DNA of 64,000 nt from Brugia malayi (lineage: Eukaryota > Nematoda > Chromadorea > Rhabditida > Onchocercidae). The position numbers and the translations under genes were made by a program. Position 1 is the stretch's first letter, and each line of letters opens with the position of its first letter. The notes under the pieces are model-generated. The model had not been told where the DNA came from, did not search any database, and worked only from the letters and a program-made list of their open reading frames with translations. Positions 12,288 through 26,404 of the stretch are shown here, piece by piece. The DNA lies in the NCBI RefSeq assembly GCF_000002995.4, contig NW_025062475.1, positions 186,001 to 250,000 of the forward strand, read 5' to 3'.

Positions 12288-14256
12288 CTATTACCTAATA
12301 ACAAGTAAGCTAATTAGTAGCAAACCGTTGACATGGAAATCACACAAAATACTTTTGAGAGATGAAATTGAAATTTGAGACGTCTAAAGTGGAATTAGAT
12401 AGCTTATTAGAATCGCAATATAGCGCAATTATATGTCGCTTTCCATATGCGCCTAAGCTTTAAAATAATTAAGCCTAATCAATAATTGCTTGTATTAATT
12501 ATGTGACAATTCTAATAACATCAATTTTTCATTTTTCATTTTAATTTTTAATTTATTTAATAGTTTTTTTTTTTTGATAAATTTCCATCAAAGATAATAA
12601 TTACTTCTTAGTTTTTATTTTTTTTGAAAAAAAAAGGCAAAAGGAGCGATCAATTTATTGTTAGCATAATTTTCTTTTTTTTTTTTAAAAAAATTGAAAT
12701 TTATCATTCTTTTGATTATCATTGATTTATTAGTGTAGCAAAAAGTTTTTTTTTTTTCAACTTTTAATTAATAATTTTTAAAATTTCTAATTAACAACTT
12801 TTAATTAATACTTTTTAGAATTTACAAAATAATTGTTCTAGCTGTTGCATAGTATTTATCATTTTCATTGGAATAAATTAAAATATGTCAGAATAAAACA
12901 TTTATTTTAATATTTCTAAATATTTACAAAAAAAAAAAATAAATATTTTTCTGAATTTTTGAAATGGATTTTTATAAATTTTATTACTATTTTATCTTTA
13001 AAAATTAAAATTATTTTGATTATTTCATTTTGCTTCCATTTCAGTTATTAGATTTTATTCTTTTTTTTTTCTCATAGTTTTATGAATGAGAAAATAAGAA
13101 AAAAGAAATATAAATTTTCATTTATATTCCATTCATTGGAATCAATTTAGAATCAAATTGTAAATTTCTTAACTTACATATGCATAAATGCGCAAATGCG
13201 CAAATGACATTTTTTTTTTGTATGCGTCATTAAATTCATATGAAAATGTCATTTGAAATATTTCTTCTTTCGTTTTTTTTTTTTCATTTTCGAGATTTCG
13301 AGATTTTTTTTTTTTTTTTTAAAGGATTTTATTAATCATGCAGTATTGTAAGAGGTCATGAATATGTAGTAAAGGTCAAGTATATCCTTCTTCATCTCAG
13401 TTCCATTTTAATCATTCTAATCTGATTAATCCGATTTGATATTACTTTTCATACTACTACTCTACTACTCCACTACTTTCTTTTTATATTATTCAGTAAC
13501 TCAAAGATTTACTATATAAAAGGTTAAGAAATGATGAATACAATGAAAAATGCATATTGAAAAAGTAAAAAGTAAGTTGGATAATTCGTATTCTTTTATT
13601 CTTTCTAACCGAAATAATAAATTTGATCGTAGTGAATTAATTTTGCAATGGGAAAATCATTTTCAAATTTGTTTGTTACAGTGATAGTAAACTAATTAAT
13701 TTTCTAAGTTGGAATTAATTACTAAATTGTTGCTAAGCTATAATGATAACATATTCATATATTTTGTTAGTTTATCTATTATAAATTCAAAATGTTTTGG
13801 TAGTTTATTTATTATTATAAATTCAAAATTGAAATGAATTAAAATATAATTTGTAAGATTTATCAAATTTTTGATTTTATGAAAATTTTAGACGAATTCT
13901 TATCGTTCATTACTATTTCAATAGCTAATTTTTTTTTTAATTATTTTTATACTTTGAATTTATTTTTTGTGTTTTGTTTTTTTTTTTTAATTTTGAAAAT
14001 ATCTCAAAATCATCTTAAAAAACATTGAAAATTATTTGTTTTTTTAATCTTTTCCTTTTTTTTTTTCCATTCATCGAAATATTATCAATATTAGTCGATC
14101 AAAATTAATTATTAATAATAAATTATTATACTTTCATTCATCATATTGGCATTTAATCAATCAATCAATCAATCAATAATTAATGATACAATTATCGATT
14201 AGCTGATCAAATGATCAAAAATACTTCTCTTTTTTTCCTGTCCCCTTCTCTCTCCC

Positions 14257-14296
<40 letters not shown>

Positions 14297-17088
14297 TCCC
14301 TTCTTTTGATTCGTTAATCTATTCGTAAAGTTCCCTTTTCATATGACAAATAGTGAAATTAATATAGGATATACTGAATAAATTTAATATTATCATTTTA
14401 AATGATATTTTTGATAAATGAATAAATTATATTTGAGTATAATTTATTCATTGGTGTTAATTAAGGTGACAAGTGATGTGACACAAACATTATTGTAGTA
14501 TAATCTATTTTCATTGTTTTATCATATCATATTATCAATTTCATACTATCATTACTAATTAACAAAAATAAATTTTGCAATCAAAAAAAAAAAAAGTTCA
14601 AATAAAAATAAAAAATGTTTGAATAAAAAAAAAAAAAAGTATCGAAATTAATAAAAGTACAAATGACAAATATAATACTAATAAAATAGTTTCATAGCTT
14701 TTTACAATTAAATTATTAGTGTATAATATTTGAAGGTTAAATAGAATTATTTGTTGGATAATTAAATTTTTATCTCACAAAAATCTTTTATAAAAAGTTT
14801 TAAAAAAAAAAAGTAAAAAAATTAAAAGTTTAATTAATCATTGATTGTTATTTAATCGTTCCATTGACAAAATTAATTTCAAAATTGTTGAAAATACTTT
14901 TTTTTTTTAAAAAAAAAAAAAATTCACAATATTTAGCAATTTATAATTTCAAAAATTTTTCTACAATGTAATAAATTTGACGTATAAAATTATTCATTTT
15001 TGAAAAATTTTTAAAAATAAAGTTATTATATCATTTTAAAATTAATAATATCACTAAGTAATATAAAAGAAAAAAAATAAAAGAACATTAAATTTCATTA
15101 TTTTGCTTTTGAATTTTAATTAAAAATAATTTTTAGATTAGTGTAAATTCTACTGAAATTAAATTTCTACTAGCCATAATTAATTTCGTTGCTAAGATTT
15201 CATCTTATACATTTCATCTTATAGCTAAGCTTTTTTTTTTTTTCAAAAACAATTACTAAATTATTTGTAGAGAGGAAAAATAAGGAAGAAAGAAGAAAAA
15301 ATAAGAGGAAAAAGATGATATATTCTAATTGAAATTTTATAATTAAATTTGAATTACATTTCTATTTGGAGAGGAGTATCAATTGTGAAAACAGAATAAG
15401 CGCTTTCGTGTCAATTCTCATGCGCTCTTGTCATCATTCTATCTAATTTCCATTTCAATTAATATTCCTTTTTTCTTTTTTTCTTTATGCTATATTTTAT
15501 TTTTTATTTTGGTGCTAATATTTAAACAATTTTTGTTTTTTTTTTTTTTTTTGTTTTTCAATTCATTTTTTTTTCTTTACCCTTTTTTTTTTTAATTGAA
15601 TGATTTTGAAACTAAATTAGTAATTTTTATTTTAATTTCGATTTTGATAATTCATTCTCTTTTACATATCAATTATATTACTTACTTTAACATTTTAAAC
15701 ATGTATTTTTTTTTTTTACTTTATTTGAAATTATTAAATAATTATATGAAAATAAGTTATGATCAATATTATCAATCAACTAATTAATTTTTGATTAATT
15801 TATTACAAAAAATTCTTTTCTTTTTAATTTTTATCTTAAATCTTCGTTTTTTTTTTTTTTTTTTTTTTTTTTTTTGTTTTCTTTTTTCCAATAATAATTG
15901 GAATTGCTTTAGCAAAAAAAAAAAAAAAAAAAATTTGATAATTATATACTAAATATTTTCTTTTCTAAAATACTTTTTTTAATTAAAATATATTTAATGA
16001 AATTCAATTCCATCCGTTCAATCATCCATTATCAACGATTTCTTATTTACATATCGCTAAGTAAACTAACTTCTATTCTCATTCATTCATTTTTTTTTTT
16101 CTTATTTTTTGATTATTTGTTGAGAATATGTAATAATTGTGCATGTCACAGACATATACAGACACAGACACACACATACACACATACATACATACACAAA
16201 TAATTCATTCAAATTTCTTAGCCTATTCATGTTATGTTTGAAGTTACCAATTTTCAATCTTTCCTAACACAAAATAAATTCTTCCAAAATATTCCTAAAA
16301 TATTTCAATATTTTAGGAATATTTCAGTATTTAATTGTTAAAAAAAAAAAAATTTTCAGCTATTTTTGTACAAAGAAAGTAAGAAAAAACAAAAATATTT
16401 TTAGAATTGAAATTAATTTAATCATCCTATCATTAAGTTATTTTGTTATTAACTTATTTGTCATTAATTTCAATAAGTTCATTAAATTATAAGTAATCAA
16501 ATTATTATCGATAACTAAAATAATATTATCAAGATCAATAATTGTCATATATCACTTATCATATTTCCATTACTTCAATTTACTTCTATTTTTCAAGTTA
16601 TTTTATTGATATCAATAAATGATTTCTATTTAGATTAGCTTATAGCTAAATACTAATTATTATTAGCTTAAAAAACTTAGTGCATCTCTCAGTTTTACAC
16701 GTTTTTAACGTACAAGTGTACGTCATATTACGTCATATTTAGTATCGACGTGTTTGTTAAGCAATGAATGGATGAAATGTAACATAAATGGTTGAAATTT
16801 TAGCTTATCAGTAACACAGATGATTAAATTTAACTTTATTCCAAGAAATAAAGGAAGCAAAAAAATTTTTAGTTCTATAATTTTGCTCTTTTTTTGGTTA
16901 AAATGACATCGATTCAATTTAAATTTATCAATTTCATTATCCAAACTAATTGAAAATGATATCAACCAAAAATTTTGGGCATTCGAGGGCTAAAATTAAT
17001 GAGTAAATTGATTTTTCTAGGTTAGTTTCTGATGGCTTCTGATAGCAACGAAGATATTGTTTTTGAGATATTTTGTTGTAGACAGTTT
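12288..17088. other. A/T-rich desert with one higher-complexity patch
   Basis: Mostly simple A/T sequence with a CT microsatellite (14255-14294) and a CA/CATA repeat (16145-16200). The stretch 12300-12470 has normal base mixing and several GCGC words, unlike its surroundings, but no coding potential. Confidence 0.5.
16708..16735. promoter_or_regulatory. Inverted repeat plus two CRE-like sites 10 bp apart
   Basis: ACGTACA-AG-TGTACGT is a perfect 7-bp inverted repeat (16708-16723). It overlaps the first of two TACGTCA words at 16719-16725 and 16729-16735, one helical turn apart. TGACGTA is the half-site type bound by CREB/ATF bZIP factors. No gene lies within 9 kb, so a function is inference only. 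Confidence 0.35.
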
Positions 17089-17696
17089 CAATCTAGTTAT
17101 CATCTTATCAATCTAGTTATCATCTTATCAATCTAGTTATCATCTTATCAATCTAGTTATCATCTTATCAATCTAGTTATCATCTTATCAATCTAGTTAT
17201 CATCTTATCAATCTAGTTATCATCTATCAATCTAGTTATCATCTATCAATCTAGTTATCATCTTATCAATCTAGTTATCCTAGCTATCATCTTATCAATC
17301 TAGTTATCATCTTATCAATCTAGCTATCATCTTATCAATCTAGTTATCATCAATCTAGTTATCATCTTATCAATCTAGTTATCATCTTATCAATCTAGTT
17401 ATCATCTTATCAATCTAGTTATCATCTTATCAATCTAGTTATCATCTTATCAATCTAGTTATCATCTTATCAATCTAGTTATCATCTTATCAATCTAGTT
17501 ATCATCTTATCAATCTAGTTATCATCTTATCAATCTAGTTATCATCTTATCAATCTAGTTATCATCTTATCAATCTAGTTATCATCTTATCAATCTAGTT
17601 ATCATCTTATCAATCTAGTTATCATCTTATCAATCTAGTTATCATCTTATCAATCTAGTTATCATCTTATCAATCTAGTTATCATCTTATCAATCT
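17089..17696. repeat. 20-bp minisatellite, about 30 copies, two TTATCA per unit
   Basis: Tandem copies of CAATCTAGTTATCATCTTAT, almost all identical, with a few shortened units near 17221-17355. Each unit plus its neighbour gives TTATCA-TC-TTATCA, so the array holds about 60 GATA-type words (TGATAA on the other strand) in 600 bp. There are no unique spacers between units, so it is not a CRISPR array. Confidence 0.95.
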
Positions 17697-17827
17697 GCAA
17701 AAAATTCAGCACAGGAATTGAATCAATAACTCTAACAAATATATATGTCATCCACTCGTTTCTTTGTTGACTGTGTATTCCATTCAGAGTCATAAGCATA
17801 GATCGACCGTAGTCATATCAATGAGCA

Positions 17828-18489
17828 AATGAAAGAATGAATGAATGAATGAACTGGATGAATGAATTGGGTGAATTGGGCGAATGAATGAGTTGGATGA
17901 ATGAATGAATGAGTTGGATGAATGAATGAATGAATGAGTTGGATGAATGAATGAATGAATGAATGAATGAATGAATTGGATGAATGAATGAATGAATGAA
18001 TGAATGAATTGAATGAATGAATGAATGAATGAATGAATGAATTGGATGAATGAATGAGTTGGATGAATGAATGAATGAATGAGTTGGATGAATGAATGAA
18101 TGAATGAATGAATGAATGAATGAATTGAATGAATGAATGAATTGAATGAATGAATGAGTTGGATGAATGAATGAGTTGGATGAATTGAATGAATGAATGA
18201 GTTGGATGAATGAATGGGTTAGATGAATTGAATGAATGAATGAGTTGGATGAATGAATGAATGAATGAATGAATGAATGAATGAATTGAATGAATGAATG
18301 AATTGAATGAATGAATGAATGGATGAATGAATGGGTTGGATGAATTGAATGAATGAATGAGTTGGATGAATGAATGGGTTAGATGAATTGAATGAATGAA
18401 TGAATGAATGAATTGGATGAGTGAAATGGATGAATGAATGGGTTAGATGAATTGAATGAATGAATGAATGAATGAATTGGATGAATGAA
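17828..18489. repeat. GAAT tetranucleotide array with GTTGGAT interruptions
   Basis: Long runs of (GAAT)n broken by GAGTTGGAT, GAATTGGAT and GGGTTAGAT. The interruptions form a higher-order pattern of changing length, typical of a tetranucleotide array that spreads by slippage and unequal exchange. Confidence 0.9.
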
Positions 18490-21400
18490 TTTTTTTTCGT
18501 TATTTTTCATTTTTATTTTTTTTCCTCTTTATATTTTTCCCTTTTTTTTTTCTTTTGAAGAAATCTCATTTTATATTCGTTTTATAGTTTTATTCATAGC
18601 TATTCATTCTATATGCAATAATAGATAATTGTAGTAATTTTCAAAAATGAATGAAATTTTTTACATTTTATTATTACTGTTATCAATTTTCGAATGATTC
18701 ATTGTCAAAAAAAAAATCTTAAACTGAACTTCAAAAAAATTATAATAATAACAATCAAAAATAGAGCAATTTTTGGTTTAAAAAGAAAGAAGTAAAAAGT
18801 GATAGATGTTCTATAGAAGGAATGAGAGTATTATTTTTCAAAATTTACTTCTTTTCATAATAATTTTCTTTCAATCCTCTTTTTTTTTTTTTTTTTTTAA
18901 AAATTGCTACAGTCTAAATGAAATTGATTGGACATAATTATCGTTCGTCCATTATATGATGTCCATAAAATGAAATCAAAGAAAAAAAAAATTAAAACTT
19001 TATATTTTTCTTTGTATCACTCATCTAAGATATTTATAGCTCTTTTTTTTTTTTTTTTTTTGAATTATTTTGATATAATTATAATAGTTTATTGATCTGT
19101 CGGAATTTATTGATTTTTTATTAACTTAACAGATCATTTGATGATCATTTATTGATTTGATTGTTGGCATGCATTATACATCATATAATAATAAGTGTTT
19201 TAAGTTATTTAAGCAATAATATATATATATATATATTATTAATATATATATTTTAAGCATAATATATATATATTTTAAGCAATAATATATACTAATAACT
19301 AATATTATATATACTGATGATATAAATGATTTGATCCATCTAGCAATTTGTTATATTAATAATATTTTAAAATTTATTGATTTGCAGTTAAAATTTATTG
19401 ATCAGATTATGCGATGATCGTTTATTGATTGATATTGATTGATCCATCTAGTAATATAAGCATGTAATATCATTTGTTAGACTAAAAGAAATGTATGTAT
19501 ATTTGATATATTCTTTAGCAATTTTTTTTATGTAAAAAAAAAAAAGGCGAAAAATTCATTTCTGCTTTCTGACATTCATTAGTGATAATTTAAAATTAAC
19601 TAAAACACATTTTTCTACCTTTGCTAATTAACTGCTTGGCAAAAAGATTTGTGTTAATTAAGGCGGATGCATTATGCAAAAGCTTAATTGAAATGAAATG
19701 ATAAAAATTGAAAGGAGAGAATGAAATCATCGTTCAATTAAAAAATATATAAATGACAAATAATCTTTGAACTATAACTATAAGATATACGTTAAAATTT
19801 TTAAAATTATATCATAAATTTTTTATATTAATTTTGTTGAAATTTATATTATTCCTCAGTTTTAAAAATATTAATTATTCTATGCAAACATTTATATTTC
19901 TATTCAATTTGCAAAAAAAAAAAAACTGAGTAAAAATTTTCAATAAAAATTTCAATAGCATTATTTTATTTTATTTTTTTTATTTTTTTTAAAAAAAAGA
20001 AGCAAAAGATGTCAAAAAATAAAAAAGAAATAATTTTTATTTTCAAATATTATTCATTCATTGCTTTCAATTACAATTTGACATGCAATAATAAAGTAAA
20101 GTAAAACAAATTTTTTGAGCATTTTCTTACATTTTTTAATCGATTTTTTTTTTTTTTGCTAAAAAATTTATTTTATAAAATGCGTGTAAATTACTTTTTT
20201 TAAAAAAAATTAAAAATATAGAAAATATATAAGTTATTCAATAACTTACACTTTTTTTTTGCATATTATTCCTTTAAAAATTACAAAATTTTTTGATCAT
20301 TATCTTATCTATATTTAAACATTTTAGCTGTTTAATTTTATTTTTATGATTATTCTAAACGAGTAGAAAATATAATCAATTAGTAAATGAATAACGCAGA
20401 TTTTAAAAAAGGATAATTAAAAAAAGAACTTAAATTGAAATTTTAGAATTTATTAATTAATGCGTAGTGAAATTAAAATTTTCTGCGTAAAAATTTATTA
20501 CTCATTTTTTTTTTTTTTTAAAAAAAAAGAAAAAGCTAATTAGAATGCAATGACTTATTGTCGTTACTCATTAATAGTAACCTCTTAAAAAGTGAATAAT
20601 TGCCATCTGTTAAAGCAAACATCGATTTCCTTTTCATTCATATGAAAATTTAGGAAAAAAATTTTTTTTTTTTTTTGAATACTGAAGGTTTAAAAGTAAT
20701 AATAATTAGTAATTTAAGAGCATTAATATTTTAGTAAGATTTTTTCTTTTTTTTTTTTTAAATGATTCCTTATCATATTTTGTGCTTATTCGTCAGGGAA
20801 GTAATTTCAGAGAGAATATTTGCAATACTACTTTATAAAATTTGATATTATTTAATAAAGAATACTTATAAAACTTAATTGATTCACTTTTCTAAGCTAA
20901 CCAATTTAATTTATCATTTGTGAAATTTAATATTCCATTTTTTGTAAATATTTACAAATTTAACAATATTTAAATACTCGGAAAAAACTTTTTTTTTCCA
21001 CTGAGAATTTCAGATTGTTTGAAAAAATTGAAATTTTAATTTGATATATTTGATTTATTAATAATTCATTTTTCTTTTTTGCATCTTTAAAATTTGATAA
21101 ATTTTATTGAAAATAGTAATTAAAATTATTCATCATATATATATATTTTTTAAAACTTTACTAAATAAATATATTTTAATTCACGAAGTATTCAATTTAA
21201 AATTAATTATGCCAGCCAGCATATTGGCACTATTAAATTTAACCATGGGAATAGGCAATTTTTTTTTTTTATTTTTTTTTTTTTGCTTTTTGTTTATTTA
21301 TGATGTATTGTTATCATTGATGAATCATACGAACAGATTTTGAAGTTAAATTTTATATAAAAGAAAAAAAAAAAAACATTCGGCAAAATCTTTTTAACTA

Positions 21401-22190
21401 ATAACAACAATGTGTTCAAATTTAAAAGCACAATCAGTGCGTAAAAATTGTCTCTTTGAGAAAATCTTAAAGTTTTAAAAATAAATTCAAAAATTTTTTT
21501 TTTGATTCCAAGAAATTGGATTATATCATATTGTACTATAGTTATGATTACATCTTATCATACTGTATACAATGTAATTGTAAACAAATAAAAATTTTAT
21601 TCAAATGAAAATTTGTAAAGTAATATTTGAAAAAAAAAATAAATTCCTTTTAGGAAAGATTTATAATCTAGCATAATAATTACTATCAAATTTAAATTTT
21701 AATTTCAAATTTATTTAGGATTTTCAGTGAAATAATTTGGAGCAATTTTAATGTGCAATGAATGAATTAATTATAATTAATTATTTTTCTTGCAAATTAC
21801 TGAGCTTAAATAATTGAAGTAAAAATTAAAAAAAAATTAAAAAAACAAAAAAAAAACAAATAGCAAACAAACAATGATATTATCATGAAATGATATGAAA
21901 CAAAGCTTTAAAAAAAAATAAAACGAAGCTTTGAAAAAAAAAATAAAAATTTATGAAAATTTAATTGTTGAAAAAATTTTTAGATATATAAATTAGTATA
22001 ACTGGAAGTAAATTAGTATAATTAAAAGCATAATTAGCTAAAAAAAATATTTCAGCAAAAAAGGTTTTTTTATTAATATTTTTTTTTACAAATTTTTAAA
22101 GTAAAGTTGAAATTTTTTTTAAAAATATAATAAAAAGCTAGAATGCAAATTTTATATATTTTTGCATATATATACATGTATGCATGTTAT
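18490..22190. other. A/T-rich desert, no gene seen
   Basis: Poly-T and poly-A runs and a TATA dinucleotide cluster at 19216-19310. An open frame at 21107-21343 is low-complexity and lacks splice or domain support. Confidence 0.6.
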
Positions 22191-23115
22191 GTTTTTCTCG
22201 ATACTATTATTAATTATTGTTTAAAAGTTAATTACAATAGATTGAAATGCATTTGTTTATTTATTTATTTATCAATTTAACAAAAATAGAAATTGTTATG
22301 TTTTTTTTTTGGGGGGTAAATTTGTATAATAAAATCAAAATTTGTTTTATTTTGTGATTAATTAATCTTTTTTTTTCTGTTTTTCTGATACTATTATTAA
22401 TTATTGTTTAAAAGTTAATTACAATAGATTGAAATGCATTTGTTTATTTATTTATTTATCAATTTAACAAAAATAGAAATTGTTATGTTTTTTTTTGGGG
22501 GGGTAAATTTGTATAATAAAATCAAAATTTGTTTTATTTTGTGATTAATTAATCTTTTTTTTTTTCTGTTTTTCTCGATACTATTATTAATTATTGTTTA
22601 AAAGTTAATTACAATAGATTGAAATGCATGTTTATTTATTTATTTATCAATTTAACAAAAATAGAAATTGTTATGTTTTTTTTTGGGGGGTAAATTTGTA
22701 TAATAAAATCAAAATTTGTTTTATTTTGTGATTAATTAATCATTTTTTTTCTGTTTTTCTCGATACTATTATTAATTATTGTTTAAAAGTTAATTACAAT
22801 AGATTGAAATGCATTTATTTATTTATCAATTTAAAAAAATTGAAATTGCTGTATATGTATTTTTTTTTTGGGTAAATTTGTGCAATAAAATCAAAATTTG
22901 TTATATTTTCTGGTAAATTTATTTATTTATTTTTTTTTGTTTTTCTCATTACAAATAATAATTATTTAAAAGTTAATTACAGTATATTGAAATTTATTTG
23001 TTTTTTTATTTATTTATCAATTTTAAAAAAAATAGAAATCGCTATATTTTTTTTTTTTTTTTTCGGGTAAATTTGTGTAATAAAATCAAAATTTGTTATA
23101 TTTTCTGGTAAATTT
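22190..23115. repeat. Tandem repeat of about 187-bp units, five copies
   Basis: Units start with TTTTTCTCGATACTATTATT near 22192, 22380, 22570, 22755 and 22938 and contain GTTAATTACAATAGATTG, a TTTATT run, CAATTTAACAAAAATAG, a poly-T/poly-G junction (T8-11 then G5-7) and GGTAAATTTGTATAATAAAA. The first three are nearly identical and the last two increasingly diverged, so the array has a young side and an old side. Confidence 0.9.
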
Positions 23116-26100
23116 ATGGGTAAATATTATACATTTTATACGGTTATTTGTAACAAAATATGCAAAGAAATAAAAAAAAGGAAAAAGAAATGACACAATT
23201 TTAGTGACATCAAATTTTCTCTTCTACTTTATCTTTTTTTCTTTTCCTCTTTCTTTTTCTCTTTCTATCAAATGTGACATGAGACACTAACTGGAATTGA
23301 TTGGGTACGCTATAAAAAGTCATAAATTTTATTCAGTAACTATTCTCATTCCTTTCAATCTGATCATATTTGTTTCTCTGTTTGTTTTGTTTGATAATTT
23401 AGCGGTTACTCTCTTTTATCTTTTAAGAGAGAGAGAGAGGGAAAGAGAAATAAAGAGAGAGAGAGAGAGAATGAAAAGAGAAGGGCAATTATAGTACGAT
23501 ATTTCTTTCATTTCTAACTCGTAATAACACCACAACCTTAAATGATTACAATTACCAGGTGAGAATTAGAAAATACACTTACTTTATTTTTCTCTTTTCA
23601 TTCCATTTTGTTATTTATTTGTTTTCTTCTTTTTTTTAAAAAAAAAAAAAGCTTATTTCAAATAATAAGTTTAAATTTTTTTTAACAAACTGTAAAAAAA
23701 AAAAGAGAATAAAAAGTTTATGATTGAAAATTTTGGTTTTTCCAAAATATTACTTTTATTTATTTCTTCTTCTTTTTTTTTTTTTTTTATTTTTGATTTT
23801 TAAAATTTAATTTTTTCTAATTTTTAATATGCTTTTTTTTTTTCAAATTTTTAGTGAATTTCACTTAATTTTTAGTTTATTTCTGTTCATAAATGTATTT
23901 ACCACTTATTAAAATTTTAATCAAATGGAATCGATCATTTATTTTAGCATTTTTATCATTTTTACAATTTATAAAATAAAAAATTCGAAATATTATTTGT
24001 ACTATTTATTAAGTAAAAAAAAAAAAATCAATAATCAACAATTCTTTGTTTTAATTTTTAATTAATACTGTCTACAAAAAAAAACTAAGTGTCACCTTAT
24101 TGTTTAATTGTTAATTTAAGATTAGAATAGTGAAAACAAAAAAATGAAATTTAAACTTTTGCTAAAATAATATTTAAAATTAATAATTTACTTTTTCACA
24201 TTTCTCATTTTCCGCTCACATTTCGATGTAATTGAAATGTTATCATAGACAAGGTCATATAAAAAAATATAAAATAAATTGCCTCAAATGTTTTCCTTCT
24301 TCTTTTTTTTTTTCTTTTTTTGCAATTTTGCTTTCTGCTCAAAAATTAATATTTTTTTTTTCCCTCAAATTCAACTGTAAATTTATGATAGTTTTTTTTT
24401 TTTTTCTTCGTTTAACTTTAAAATTTGAAGGTTAAACCATCTTCACTTGATCTTAAGTAATAATTCCTTTTTTTTTTTTTTTCAATCTAATAATGTAATT
24501 ACCCAAATTACTAAATCTATTGCATCTCTTTAATGTCGTAAAAAAAAAAAAAAAAAAATGAAAACAAAATTGAAAAATGATTCTTTTTTTTTGACGATGG
24601 AATAATTTTTAAAACAATTTTTATTTTAATCTTAATCAAGTTCGCCGGTATTTGCAAGTTTTCCGGATAAATTCAATGCAAATTGAAAATAATATATAAA
24701 TAAATAAAAATATATGATAAATTTTTTGTTTAATTTGTCGTTGTTATTAATTTCATCTGAAAATTATGATTAAAACAGTATCAAAAATTTGAATTAAATT
24801 ATGAAGTTTAAAAAATAAAACTCAATTAAATGAAATGAATTTATTATCTAAATACTAAATCTCATTTTCATTCATCCAATTCTAATCAATTTCATATGTA
24901 AATGTGCACCATTTTATTCTCTTTTCTAATCTTAATTGGATTTTTTTTTTCTCAATGCTTTGAAGAAAGCATTAAAATTCAAATTAAATTACTAAAAAAA
25001 AAGGGAGAGAGAGAGAGAAAAGACAAAAAGATGTAATGTTATTTTGTAAATAAATTAATATTTTTTAACTCAAATTTCATTCACTTCAAAATTTTGAATT
25101 CGTTTTTCTTTTTAATTTAATTTCATTAAAATATTAATATTAAATGTTTAACTTTAAATGAAACCAAAAATTCATGAAAAATTGTTTAAACTAAAAAAAA
25201 AAAAAAAAAAGAAAAACATTTTACTTATTTTATGTATGATCCATTTTTATTAATCTTTTCTTATTTATCAATTCAATTTTCTTCTTCTCCTTTTTTATTT
25301 ATTTATTTATTTTTATTTTTTTTTTTTGTTCGGAAATTATTCCTGTTGGAATTGAAAAAAAAAATTATCTCATTTAAAATTGCCAGGAAGTAATACATTT
25401 TTCAAATTTTACATCATTCACTTTTTTTTGACCTTCGTCGTCGTAAAATATTATTTGATTTCTGGTTGATTTGAAATCAATAGATTTATTTATTCAAATC
25501 ACAAAATGCTGCTAAAATTTTATTATAATTTTTCTTTTTTTTTTTTTTTTCATTTTAAATTTTACAATAATAATTTCTTTATCTGATTATGCTAATCATA
25601 CATTTCACATTTATTTCATTTTGCTTGAACTGATTTACTCAAATAATTTTTTTTTTTGAATTTAATAAAATATAATAAAATGAATTAGATGAAAAATTAA
25701 AGAGCCAAATGAATTAGATGAAAAATTAAAGAGCCAAAAAGAAATTATAGTAATAAGTTTTATTTTTTTGATATGCAATAATATGTTTTACATATAAAAT
25801 TACCCGCTAGTTTGGTTTTTTTTTTTTTTTGAAATTACAAAAATTTTCTATTTGCAAATATTAGCTAACTTTAAATAAAAAATTTTATAGTATAATAAGC
25901 AACAAATGCTTTACAACATATTACATTTTATTTGGAATATATTTGTTTATTTCTTCCTTTTTTGAATATTAAAAGAAATTATTCTTTTGTTGTTTATTTT
26001 ATTTCTGATTTTGTTTTTTAAAAAATTTTAAAATAATTTGAATAATTTTTTTTTTCCTATTAGATGTAAAATTTTTTGCAAAAGTGCTATTACTAAAATA

Positions 26101-26400
26101 TTTGTAATTTTTGAATAATTTTTTCTTTTTTTTTTTTTTTTATTGATTTTGAATACATTTTTTTTTAAGTGAAAAATATTTGCCATCTTTTTTTTTTCTC
26201 TCTCTCTTTCTTTCTTTCTCTTCCTCTCTCTCTCACTTTCTCTTTTGTCATTTTTTTTTTTTTTGTATATGTTAAGACATACCATTTAAATAGTAAATCT
26301 CGGAACGAAAGTGATTATATATGTGAAAAAAAAAAAAAAAGATGAAAGGAACAGGTTTGAACAAATAATATTTCCTACTCAATTTCATCTTGCACACAAT
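23116..26400. other. A/T-rich desert, no gene seen
   Basis: Poly-T/poly-A sequence with AG-rich microsatellites near 23430-23470 and 26190-26245. The open frames across these give only Arg-Glu repeats. A 29-bp direct duplication lies at 25681-25738. Confidence 0.6.
25681..25738. repeat. 29-bp direct duplication
   Basis: Two adjacent copies of a unit running from TGAATTAGATG to AAGAGCCAAA, with no difference seen. Confidence 0.8.
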
Positions 26401-26404
26401 CACA

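Noticed and set aside
17089..17696. Possible CRISPR-like array
   Set aside because: Units abut with no unique spacers, and the window is eukaryotic. It is a minisatellite.
23297..23494. Frame ending in Arg-Glu repeats, and similar ones at 26028-26285 and 44247-44519
   Set aside because: Translations of AG/CT microsatellites.
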